A stretch of DNA of 49,433 nucleotides from assembly GCA_023717525.1 (NCBI GenBank), contig JAMQPK010000154.1, positions 1 to 49,433 of the forward strand. The letters run 5' to 3'. The notes under the pieces were generated by a model. It had not been told where the DNA came from. It ran no database searches and saw only the letters and a list, made by a program, of their open reading frames with translations. Shown here in pieces: positions 30,198 to 37,750 of the stretch (positions are counted from its first letter, which is position 1; each line of letters starts with the position of its first letter). The translations under genes and the position numbers were made by a program. This DNA is from Vicinamibacterales bacterium (lineage in GTDB: Bacteria; Acidobacteriota; Vicinamibacteria; Vicinamibacterales; JAMQPK01).

Positions 30198-31658
30198 ATG
30201 AAGACAAACGGCTCCATTCTCGTCGTCGACGATGAAGAAATCATGCGGGAGATCCTCGAAACCCTGTTGAAGGGCGAGGGGTACTCGGTGCGGCTTGCCG
30301 CCAGCGGCGAGGAAGGCATCGAGCTGGCGCGGAACGTTCCGTTCGACGCGGCCATTGTCGACGTGATGATGCCCGGCATCGACGGCATGGCGACGCTCGA
30401 GGCGCTGAAGAAACTCGACGACGAGCTGTCGGTCATCATGGTGACCGCCTTCGCCTCCGTCGAGAACGCCATCACGGCGATGAAGCGCGGAGCGTTCGAC
30501 TACATCACCAAGCCCTTCAAGAACGACGAAGTGATGGTGGTGATCAAGAACGCGCTCGAACGCCGGCGTCTGGTTGCGGAGAACCTGTCGTTGCGCCAGA
30601 ACATTCAGGAACAGTACAGCCACTTCGACAACATCGTGGGGCGCGGGCCGGCGATGCGGCGCGTCTTCGATCTCATCATCCAGGCGGCCCCGAGCCGGTC
30701 GACGATTCTCATTCAGGGTGAGAGCGGCACCGGCAAGGAGCTCGTGGCCCGCGCGATTCACACGCACTCGACGCGCAAGGATCGGGCGTTCGTAACGGTG
30801 AATTCTGGAAATCTGCCGCCCGACCTCCTGGAGTCGACGCTGTTCGGCCACGTGAAGGGGGCGTTCACCGGTGCGGTGTATCCGAAGAAGGGCCTCTTCG
30901 ACCTCGCCGACAAGGGGAGCATCTTTCTCGATGAGATCGGCAATATTCCGCTCGAGACCCAGGCGAAGCTGCTGCGCGTGATGCAGGAGCGCGAGTTCAT
31001 GCGCCTCGGCGGCATGGAGGTCATCAAGGTCGACGTGCGCATCATCGCCGCGACCAACGGCGACCTGCGGAGGCTGATGGACGAAGGGCGCTTCCGTGAA
31101 GACCTGTTCTACCGGCTGAACGTCGTCAACGTCCAGCTGCCGCCCCTCCGGGATCGGAAGGACGACATACCCATGCTGGCGCAGCACTTCATCGAGAAGT
31201 ACGGCGAGGAGAACCGGAAGCCCGGACTCGAGCTGGTGCCGGAGTCGCTCGATGTGATGATGGCCTACGACTGGCCGGGCAACGTCCGCGAGCTGGAAAA
31301 CGTGATCGAGCGGGCGGTGGTGCTCTCGACCGGCCGCCGGATTGGCCCGGACCTGATTCCAGAGCACATCGGGCGGCCGACCATGTTCCAGATGCCGCGG
31401 TTCATCGTGCCGCCGGAGGGGATCTCATTCAAAGACGTCATCACCGACTTCGAGAAGCGGTTGATCGAATCGACGCTGGAAGCGGCCGGCGGCGTTCAGA
31501 AGCGTGCGGCCGAGCTGCTACGCATCAAACCGACGACGCTGAACGAGATGATCAAGCGTTACGACATCCGCCCGCGGCGGAAACGAACGACGGACGCGCG
31601 CTCGGAGCCCCGCGAGGCTGAGGACACGCGACGGGAGCCGGTTGCTGTGAACGAGTAG
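30198..31658 (+). CDS. Sigma-54-dependent NtrC-type response regulator
   Basis: A 486-residue regulator. The receiver domain at residues 1-120 has acidic pocket DD at 11-12, phospho-Asp 55 (AAIVDVMMPGIDG) and Lys in FDYITKPF. A central AAA+ domain has Walker A GESGTGKELVARAI, the sigma-54 contact loop GAFTGA and Walker B GSIFLDEIG. The C-terminal Fis-type HTH (QKRAAELLRIKPTTLNEMIK) is followed by an Arg/Glu-rich tail. It opens sigma-54 promoters when phosphorylated. ATG at 30198 gives the canonical receiver start; the longer frame overlaps the kinase gene. Paired with the kinase upstream. Target promoters are unknown. Confidence 0.95.
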   Translation: MKTNGSILVVDDEEIMREILETLLKGEGYSVRLAASGEEGIELARNVPFDAAIVDVMMPGIDGMATLEALKKLDDELSVIMVTAFASVENAITAMKRGAFDYITKPFKNDEVMVVIKNALERRRLVAENLSLRQNIQEQYSHFDNIVGRGPAMRRVFDLIIQAAPSRSTILIQGESGTGKELVARAIHTHSTRKDRAFVTVNSGNLPPDLLESTLFGHVKGAFTGAVYPKKGLFDLADKGSIFLDEIGNIPLETQAKLLRVMQEREFMRLGGMEVIKVDVRIIAATNGDLRRLMDEGRFREDLFYRLNVVNVQLPPLRDRKDDIPMLAQHFIEKYGEENRKPGLELVPESLDVMMAYDWPGNVRELENVIERAVVLSTGRRIGPDLIPEHIGRPTMFQMPRFIVPPEGISFKDVITDFEKRLIESTLEAAGGVQKRAAELLRIKPTTLNEMIKRYDIRPRRKRTTDARSEPREAEDTRREPVAVNE

Positions 31659-31674
31659 GGGGGAGATAGGGGAA

Positions 31675-31758
31675 GGTGGAAAGTGGAAAGTAGAAGGTAG
31701 AAAGTAGGTGGAAAGTACCTATCACTTACCTTCCACTTTCCACTTTCCACTTTCTACC
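31675..31758. repeat. Heptamer tandem repeat, two inverted arms (AGTGGAA / TTCCACT type)
   Basis: The left arm (31675-31702) is GGTGGAA, AGTGGAA, AGTAGAA, GGTAGAA. The right arm (31731-31758) is TTCCACT three times then TTCTACC, the inverted complement at the same 7-base period. The two arms pair over about 28 bases. It separates two convergent genes, the response regulator (ends 31658) and a glycosyltransferase (stop at 31760), and fits a bidirectional terminator. Confidence 0.9.
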
Positions 31759-31759
31759 T

Positions 31760-33055
31760 TCACGTTCCCACCCTCACCCTCGCGATCATCCTGTCCAACT
31801 TGCCCAGCACCACGTCCCAGCGGTAATTTCGCCTCACATACTCGCGGCCGGAGCGGCCCATTGCGGCTCGCAGCCGTTCATCTGCGAGGAGCACCTTCAG
31901 GCACTCTACAAATTCATCTCGATCGCCGTAGAAGAGGCCGCCGTTGCTGCGAAGGCAGTGGTCGACCAGCACGTCGCTGCGTTGGTTGCAGAGAATGGGC
32001 GTGCCGACGGCCAACGCCTCCAGCGCCAGCAGCGACAGGCTTTCGTACGGTGACGGACACACAACGACAGTCGCTGCTTCGAGCGCCTGCAAGCGCTCCT
32101 GCTCGCTCAGCAGGCCAGCGAAGTTGATGTACGGCTCTTCGGGTAACGGCATCAGCTTGTGGCCCATCAACACGAGCGAGGCGTCGCCGCCGCCCGTCAC
32201 GTAGCTGCTGAAATATTCGATCAGCTCTTCGCAGCCCTTTCCCGGATCGATCCGGCCGCCATACAGGGCGAACGGCGCATGGATGCGATGCCGCCGCTTG
32301 AAGATCGCGCCGCGTGCCGACACGTGCGACTGATAGCGGTTGGCGCCTGCCGCCTCGTCGCTTTCAACCCCGTTGCCCTCGGGCTGGCCGACCTCCTCGA
32401 CGGGTACGTCGGCCTGGCCCGCCGGGCGGGGGTAGGCCTGATGCGGCGGCAGATCGACGCCGCATCCTATTGTTTCCTCGATGACGGCATTTCTCTCAAA
32501 GGTATCCGCGACGAACTTCCGCTCGACTTCCGTCAGGTAACCAATGCCCTTTGGCAGCCGGAAGACGTCCTTGTAGATGCCGAGGCGAATGGGCGGTTCG
32601 TCGTGGGCCGTCGGCACAAGAATGCTGCGGCCTGGGTCGATCTGAAGGCCAAGCACAGTCGGTGCGTAGAGATACGTGTAGAAGATGAGCGTCTCGTAAT
32701 TCCTGTGATGACGCTTCAGGTACTCGAGGAGTGCCGGAGACCAGGGTCCTTGCCGCTTCAGCCACTCCATTTCGTCAGCACTGCTGTGCGGGTTCTGAAA
32801 GATCCAGTCGGAATAGCGATTGAAGTCGGCGATATCGCGCGTCTGCGAGTTCGCGAATCGGCGCACGGTGACGCCGCGCACGCGGTCGGTGCCTTCGGGG
32901 TACTCGTTCGCCCACGTCACGTAGTCGCGCGCGCACGTCGTCAACACCTCGACGTCGTGTTTGGTGGCCAGCCGCTCGGCTGTCAGGCGGCACGCATACT
33001 CGGCGCCTCCGAGAATTTCCGTACCGTATCGTTGAACGATGAACGCTATACGCAC
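31760..33055 (-). CDS. GT-B family glycosyltransferase (pair A, second copy)
   Basis: A 431-residue glycosyltransferase of the GT4 type. N-terminal Rossmann part: MRIAFIVQRYGTEILGGAEY, HDVEVLTTCARDYVTWANEY. C-terminal sugar-nucleotide part: PFALYGGRIDPGKGCEELIE and VVVCPSPYESLSLLALEALA with the E-x7-E retaining-enzyme motif. Between the domains is a linker of about 50 residues (DVPVEEVGQPEGNGVESDE region), longer than in its paralogue at 35367-36662. Donor and acceptor sugars cannot be told. It is the last of five minus-strand genes likely building a surface or exported glycan, starting six bases after the preceding stop. Confidence 0.88.
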   Translation of the reverse strand: MRIAFIVQRYGTEILGGAEYACRLTAERLATKHDVEVLTTCARDYVTWANEYPEGTDRVRGVTVRRFANSQTRDIADFNRYSDWIFQNPHSSADEMEWLKRQGPWSPALLEYLKRHHRNYETLIFYTYLYAPTVLGLQIDPGRSILVPTAHDEPPIRLGIYKDVFRLPKGIGYLTEVERKFVADTFERNAVIEETIGCGVDLPPHQAYPRPAGQADVPVEEVGQPEGNGVESDEAAGANRYQSHVSARGAIFKRRHRIHAPFALYGGRIDPGKGCEELIEYFSSYVTGGGDASLVLMGHKLMPLPEEPYINFAGLLSEQERLQALEAATVVVCPSPYESLSLLALEALAVGTPILCNQRSDVLVDHCLRSNGGLFYGDRDEFVECLKVLLADERLRAAMGRSGREYVRRNYRWDVVLGKLDRMIARVRVGT

Positions 33056-33061
33056 AAGATC

Positions 33062-34123
33062 TCAGAAGGCCGAGATCACCGAGGCGAGCCGCTGCTGAAT
33101 GACAGGATCGCCGAAATCGTGAAGTCTCCGCCGTTGTCCGGCGAGCACTTCCTCGCGCGGGTGGTCTTCGAATGCGAGCATGCCCAGCAGCTCGGCGGCA
33201 TGCTCGAGGTCTTTGGGGGCGAACTGCACGCCCGCGCCCCCAAGTGTATCGGGAACCGCCGCTGCGCCGTAAGCGAGGATCGGCACGTCCATCGCCATTG
33301 CCTCGACGAGCGGAACGCAGAACCCTTCGTGCTCGCTCAGCGAGATGTAGACGCTCGCCGCCCGGTAGTACGCCGCCAGCTCGGCGTCAGGCACCGGTCC
33401 AGTGAACAGAAACCGCTCCGGCAGCATCTTGTATTCGGCCATCAGTGCACGGATGGCGGCATAGTACCGCGGCACGACGTCGTAGCGGCCCACAAAGATG
33501 AAACGGTAATGTGCGTCGATGTACCGTTTGTACTGCTCGGCCAGTTTGATGTGGTCCTCGATCTTCTTATTCGGCGCAATCCGGCCGACGAACAGAAAGT
33601 TCACGAAGCCGTCATCGAGGATGCCGTCGAGCACCGGCTGTTCGGGCGCTGCCGTCAGGCGGGCCGTGTCGACGGCGATCGGCATCACGCCAGTCTCACC
33701 GAACCCGAGCTCATCCAGCTCCCGGCGGTTGTACTCGGAGTCCCCAAGCGCGAGGTCGGTCGACCCCGCGAGGGTCGCGAGCTCGTCGCGCGCCATTGAC
33801 GCCAGCCGGAACAGCGCCGGATCGTAAGGCGCGAAAAAGCGGGCTGGCGTGACGTTGTGATACTGAAGCACTCTGCCGTTGGGCAGCGACGCAAAGGCCG
33901 TCGTCATCGGAGACGGCAGCGCGAAGTGAAAGATCGTCAGGTCGCCCCGCTTCGCATCGTTGTCCGAGAAGGACCGAATCTCGTGACGCAGGTCATCGTC
34001 AATGGTGAGCGCGAAGATGTCTGAGTCGTGGCCCAGAGACCGCAGCAGATCGCGGACGCGGCGGGCGCTGTCGCCGATCGCGTCTCCTCTATGGGCGGCC
34101 GGTACCCACTGGTTCACTTTCAT
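33062..34123 (-). CDS. GT-B family glycosyltransferase (pair B, second copy)
   Basis: A 353-residue GT4-type glycosyltransferase. Features: MKVNQWVPAAHRGDAIGDSA, NGRVLQYHNVTPARFFAPYD, DLALGDSEYNRRELDELGFG, FLFVGRIAPNKKIEDHIKLA, and YISLSEHEGFCVPLVEAMAM with the retaining Glu pair. It is clearly paralogous to the next gene upstream, sharing the GDSE-NRREL and VGRI-PNK-IED motifs. ATG at 34123 overlaps that gene's stop (TGATG); the longer frame to 34255 is not protein-like. A likely hexosyl or rhamnosyl transferase acting on a lipid-linked glycan; the sugar is unknown. Confidence 0.87.
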   Translation of the reverse strand: MKVNQWVPAAHRGDAIGDSARRVRDLLRSLGHDSDIFALTIDDDLRHEIRSFSDNDAKRGDLTIFHFALPSPMTTAFASLPNGRVLQYHNVTPARFFAPYDPALFRLASMARDELATLAGSTDLALGDSEYNRRELDELGFGETGVMPIAVDTARLTAAPEQPVLDGILDDGFVNFLFVGRIAPNKKIEDHIKLAEQYKRYIDAHYRFIFVGRYDVVPRYYAAIRALMAEYKMLPERFLFTGPVPDAELAAYYRAASVYISLSEHEGFCVPLVEAMAMDVPILAYGAAAVPDTLGGAGVQFAPKDLEHAAELLGMLAFEDHPREEVLAGQRRRLHDFGDPVIQQRLASVISAF

Positions 34124-35355
34124 CAGTCCTTCTTCTCGCGAACGATGCCCGCCGTTGAACCTGGCGCATCCGGCAATCCTTGAAAGATCGCCGGTCGATA
34201 CTGCTGAAGCTCGAACAGCTCTTCGCTGAGCTTCAGCTGATCCCAGAAATCCCACGCAACCGGGGGCGCCGGCCTTCTCGGACTCTTCAGGACCTGGTCG
34301 ACGAATCCAAGCAGCGTCTTGTCGAAGTCCTTCGCGCGCAGCCGGGTAACAGCCTCCAGCTGTTTGCCGACGACGGCGTCGTAGAGCGCGTCGTTCGAAA
34401 GCACGGCATCGACCAGCGCGGCGACCTCGAGCGGTTCGGTCGTGGTGTACAGCACGCCTGCGCCGTCCATCGTTGCAGGCACGGCACTGGCCGCGTACGC
34501 CACGACGGGAAGCCTTTCGTGGAACGCTTCAATAATCGGGACGCAAAACCCCTCATGCGCACTGGCGCACAGGAAGAGATCGGCGACATCGTAGTAGGCA
34601 GCGAGCTCCGCGTTGGAGACGTGCCCAGTGAAGATGACGTTGGTGGTTCCCAGTCGGGCGACGAGCTGCTGAAGCGTCGCGAGATACTTCTCGTACCCCA
34701 GATAGGAGCCAACCAGAATCAGCCGCGATCGGCTGTTGAACGCGCGCTGGTACGCGTGAAAGTATCGGATGACGTCTTCAATGCGCTTGTTCGGGATGAT
34801 CCGGCCGACGAACAGAATATTCGTCCACTCGTCGTCGAGATCGCGCGTAATCATGTCGTTCCGTTCGCCATCGAGGTGGGCGAAACCTGGCACGACAGGA
34901 AGCACGGCAGTTGGATTGAAGCCCAGTGCCTCGAGCTCCCGGCGGTTGAACTCGGAGTCGCCCAGCGCCAGATCGACGCGGTTGCGATAGATGGCGAGCT
35001 CGCGCCGGCCGGTGAAACACTCCGCCGCAAGCTGCTCGTGCACGCCCAGGAAGAATTCCGGCGGCGTGATGTTGTGGTACACGAGGATCATGCGATCGGG
35101 CACGGCGTACGCCACACGCGAAGCGCGAGACGCGAGCGAGAAGTGGTGAATCAGAATGTTGGCCGGATCGCTGGCCTCGATGAGGTCGGGGTACTCGCGC
35201 GTCAAGTCTTCGAGGCGATGGTCGGCCGTCTGCACGAAGATGTCCGACTCGAAGCCGGCGTTTCTCAGCGCGCGCTGGATGCCGAGCACCTCGTGGCCGA
35301 TGGCGTCGCCATAGCCAAGAGTCGCCAGCACCTGATGAACCTTTGGGGCGCTCAT
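34123..35355 (-). CDS. GT-B family glycosyltransferase (pair B, first copy)
   Basis: A 410-residue GT4-type glycosyltransferase paralogous to the gene directly downstream. Shared motifs: [100 protein letters not shown]. It carries an extra C-terminal tail of about 65 residues (LKSPRRPAPPVAWDFWDQLK and on). ATG at 35355 is preferred; a TTG at 35370 overlapping the upstream stop (TTGA) would add five residues. The stop overlaps the next gene. The pair probably adds two similar linkages in one glycan. Confidence 0.87.
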   Translation of the reverse strand: MSAPKVHQVLATLGYGDAIGHEVLGIQRALRNAGFESDIFVQTADHRLEDLTREYPDLIEASDPANILIHHFSLASRASRVAYAVPDRMILVYHNITPPEFFLGVHEQLAAECFTGRRELAIYRNRVDLALGDSEFNRRELEALGFNPTAVLPVVPGFAHLDGERNDMITRDLDDEWTNILFVGRIIPNKRIEDVIRYFHAYQRAFNSRSRLILVGSYLGYEKYLATLQQLVARLGTTNVIFTGHVSNAELAAYYDVADLFLCASAHEGFCVPIIEAFHERLPVVAYAASAVPATMDGAGVLYTTTEPLEVAALVDAVLSNDALYDAVVGKQLEAVTRLRAKDFDKTLLGFVDQVLKSPRRPAPPVAWDFWDQLKLSEELFELQQYRPAIFQGLPDAPGSTAGIVREKKD

Positions 35356-35366
35356 GTGTCCGCTCG

Positions 35367-36662
35367 TCAATTTAGTACGGGTCCGGCAGGTAGCGCCGCC
35401 AGAACTTCAGTCGCCGCACGCAGGCTCCTGCGTCGCCTGGCGAAAAACCCCGGCTCGGGTTCCATTCGCGCGCGCCCTCCACCCGCCCGCTCGTCGGTCT
35501 GCAGGCGCGCCAGCATGTCGAGATACTTCTGTTCGATGACGGGCCACGCGTAGTGCCGCTGGAAGAATTCGCGGCCGTTCCTGCCGAGCGCCGTGTTCAG
35601 GCTTCGTCCGTCGGCGATCGCACGAAGCGTTTCGACAAACTCGGCCTGCGTTTCGTAATACAGTCCCGCGCCGCTGCGGATGCATTGGCCGCGCAATACT
35701 TCGCACTTGCCGTTCGCGAGCACCGGCTTGCCGAGAGCCCAGGCTTCCAGCGCGACCATCGACAGGCTTTCATAGTATGACGGCATCACCAGCAGGTCGG
35801 CGGCGGCGAGCGCGTCGTATTTGTCCTGGTCGTAGAGAAACCCCAGGTGGCGGATGCGAGGGTGATCGGGAATCGGGAGGATCTCCTTGCCAACCAGCAC
35901 GAGCCCAAGACCCTTGGGTAAGGCCGGCAGAGCCTGGAGGAAGAAGGTAAACAACTCCTTGCAGCCCTTGTTCTGATCGATGCGGCCGAGGTACAGCGCG
36001 AACCGGCCCGTAATGCCGTACTTCTGACGGAACCGGTCGGCGTGGGCTTGCGCTGGTATCTCCGATCCGATCCCGACCACCACGCCCGGCACGTCCTCGT
36101 TGCGCGACACGGCCTGAATCAGCCGGCGCTCTTCCGGGCTGTTGTACATGATCGCGCGTACGCCCCGGAAGAGCGGGGGCGTCAATCCGAGCCCGATGGC
36201 TTCGTCGCGTTCGGCCGTCGGGACGAGGATCGCCCTGTCCGGTACACTTCGAGCCCCCTGATACGCCTGATGGTACCGGTAGCTGAAAAAGAAAAAATAG
36301 TCGTACGTGCTGCGATTCGATCGAATGTGATTGATCAGCGCAGAACTCTTGGGCCCTTCGGCGTCCAGCCACTTGAGCTCGTCGCGATATGAGTGTGTGT
36401 GCGCGAAGACGCGATCGGACCATCTGGCAAACGTCTTGACATCGCGCTCGTGATCGACACGAAACCGATGGACGGGCACTCCATTGATCTGTTCGACCCC
36501 GGCGGCGTATTCATCCTGCCAGGTGACGTAATCGCGTGCGCAGGTCGTGAGGACCGTGACGTGTGCGTGACGAGCGAGATGCTCTGCCACGTAGCGTGCG
36601 TGCAGCTCGGCGCCGCCGTTGATGTCGGCGCCATAACGCTGCACGACGACAGCAAGCTTCAC
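35367..36662 (-). CDS. GT-B family glycosyltransferase (pair A, first copy)
   Basis: A 431-residue GT4-type glycosyltransferase, paralogous to the gene at 31760-33055. The alignment is obvious by eye: MKLAVVVQRYGADINGGAEL and VTVLTTCARDYVTWQDEYAA against the copy's equivalents. C-terminal part: RFALYLGRIDQNKGCKELFT and LLVMPSYYESLSMVALEAWA. A basic C-terminal tail (FFARRRRSLRAATEVLA) may hold the protein at the inner membrane. The ATG overlaps the upstream gene's stop by four bases. The four transferases are ordered A, B, B, A in transcription order. Confidence 0.88.
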   Translation of the reverse strand: MKLAVVVQRYGADINGGAELHARYVAEHLARHAHVTVLTTCARDYVTWQDEYAAGVEQINGVPVHRFRVDHERDVKTFARWSDRVFAHTHSYRDELKWLDAEGPKSSALINHIRSNRSTYDYFFFFSYRYHQAYQGARSVPDRAILVPTAERDEAIGLGLTPPLFRGVRAIMYNSPEERRLIQAVSRNEDVPGVVVGIGSEIPAQAHADRFRQKYGITGRFALYLGRIDQNKGCKELFTFFLQALPALPKGLGLVLVGKEILPIPDHPRIRHLGFLYDQDKYDALAAADLLVMPSYYESLSMVALEAWALGKPVLANGKCEVLRGQCIRSGAGLYYETQAEFVETLRAIADGRSLNTALGRNGREFFQRHYAWPVIEQKYLDMLARLQTDERAGGGRARMEPEPGFFARRRRSLRAATEVLAALPAGPVLN

Positions 36663-37666
36663 TGCCCGGTATCCGGCTCTTCGTCGCCGCCGGAATCAGA
36701 GTCGGAGTCCGTATCCGAGTCGCCGTCTTCGTAGGAATCCGGCGCAGGAGTGTTCGGGGCGGCGTCGCTGGCAGCGATCGGCGCGCCCGTGCTGGCCACG
36801 TCTCCAAGGCCACGCCCCCGCCCTCCACGACGACCGCGCCGGCGTCGGCGCCGGCGTCGAACGGTGCCGCTCCCCTCGGCGGGTTGGTCGATGCCGCCGT
36901 TCTGTATGGGCGCGCTCGGAGGCGCCGCGGCAGGCGGTGCGTCGCCCGCTGGTTCGACAGCAGGCCTCGCCTCTTGCCGTGGCTCCTGCCTGTGCTCCTG
37001 CCGGGGCTCCTGCCGGGGCTCCTGCCGAGGCTCGTGCCGGGGCTCAGCAGGCCTCGAATATCGAGCGGGCGGCGCCTGCGGCTCCCGGCTCGGCCCCGAA
37101 CCGGCCTTGTACTGCACGACGCCTTCGAGCGCGCGCGCGCGTCGCTCGTCGAAGTCGATGCGGCTGTTCAATGACTCGACGCGCATTTTGAGATTCTTGT
37201 TTTCAATCCCAAGTCGCGTGAGTTCCAGCACGAGGTTGTGAATCACCTCGTAGTAGAGCGCGTCGAGTTCTTCGCGCACCCGGAACTGCTGAGCGTTGAT
37301 GTTGTTGATCTGCCCCTGCATGTGCAGCACGTGCACGATGGGGTTCGGGTTGAACAGCAGTTTCAGGAACGGGTTCAGCAGCTTGCGGAAGAAGCGGATC
37401 ATCCCGCGATGCGTCTCGTAGAGCGTCGTGTCCTCGAAGCCGTAGTTCGGCGGTTCCGGGCTCGTCCCGCGATTCCGTTTGAACTGTTCAACGAGGTCGG
37501 AACGGACACCCTTTGGGTCGAGGAAGCGTTCCAGCTTGACGTTCGCCAGCTCCTGAATCTGCTGCTCGGTGTAGTCGACGCCGCGCTTTTCCTTAATCCG
37601 CGCCCGAATCTGGCGCATGATCTGCTCGACGTCAACTGAGTCGGTACGGATGTTGAACTCGGCCAT
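36659..37666 (-). CDS. Charged scaffold-like protein heading the glycosyltransferase operon
   Basis: A 335-residue soluble protein in three blocks. Residues 1-185 are helical: VEQIMRQIRARIKEKRG resembles a motif I associate with the N-termini of polysaccharide-locus methyltransferases (from memory), but no methyltransferase core follows; a coiled-coil-like stretch ends near RIDFDERRARALEGV. Residues about 195-245 contain five or six repeats of EPRQ (for example EPRQEPRQEPRQEHRQ). The tail joins a run of eight Arg plus RGRRGGRGRG to a strongly acidic end (YEDGDSDTDSDSDSGGDEE). Function unknown; it could scaffold glycan enzymes or bind RNA. ATG at 37666 is the family-like start. It overlaps the first glycosyltransferase by four bases. 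Confidence 0.7.
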   Translation of the reverse strand: MAEFNIRTDSVDVEQIMRQIRARIKEKRGVDYTEQQIQELANVKLERFLDPKGVRSDLVEQFKRNRGTSPEPPNYGFEDTTLYETHRGMIRFFRKLLNPFLKLLFNPNPIVHVLHMQGQINNINAQQFRVREELDALYYEVIHNLVLELTRLGIENKNLKMRVESLNSRIDFDERRARALEGVVQYKAGSGPSREPQAPPARYSRPAEPRHEPRQEPRQEPRQEHRQEPRQEARPAVEPAGDAPPAAAPPSAPIQNGGIDQPAEGSGTVRRRRRRRRGRRGGRGRGLGDVASTGAPIAASDAAPNTPAPDSYEDGDSDTDSDSDSGGDEEPDTGQ

Positions 37667-37693
37667 AATTGTTCGTTACTCGTCAGGGAACAG

Positions 37694-37750
37694 GGGAGAG
37701 GGAAGAGGGAAGATGTGGTTTTCTTCCCTCTCCCCTCTTCCCTCACCCCT
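37694..37750. repeat. Heptamer tandem repeat, two inverted arms (GGAAGAG / TTCCCTC type)
   Basis: The left arm (37694-37714) is GGGAGAG, GGAAGAG, GGAAGAT. The right arm (37724-37744) is TTCCCTC, TCCCCTC, TTCCCTC. The arms pair across a nine-base loop, making a compact strong hairpin. It lies just past the DUF362 stop on the minus strand and before the glycosyltransferase operon start, so it probably ends the UbiA-DUF362 transcript. Confidence 0.87.

Noticed and set aside
31675-31758. Possible CRISPR array
   Set aside because: Units are 7 bases with no unique spacers and no cas genes are present; CRISPR repeats are usually above 20 bases.
31760-33055. Possible frameshift in the glycosyltransferase, given a long odd linker near its middle
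   Set aside because: The frame is continuous, both flanking domains are intact and in register, and the extra 50 residues look like a charged disordered linker between the two Rossmann domains.
32159-33799. 546-codon plus-strand open frame opposite two glycosyltransferase genes
   Set aside because: It spans the ends of two well-supported minus-strand glycosyltransferases and has no recognisable domain; long antisense frames are expected at this GC content.
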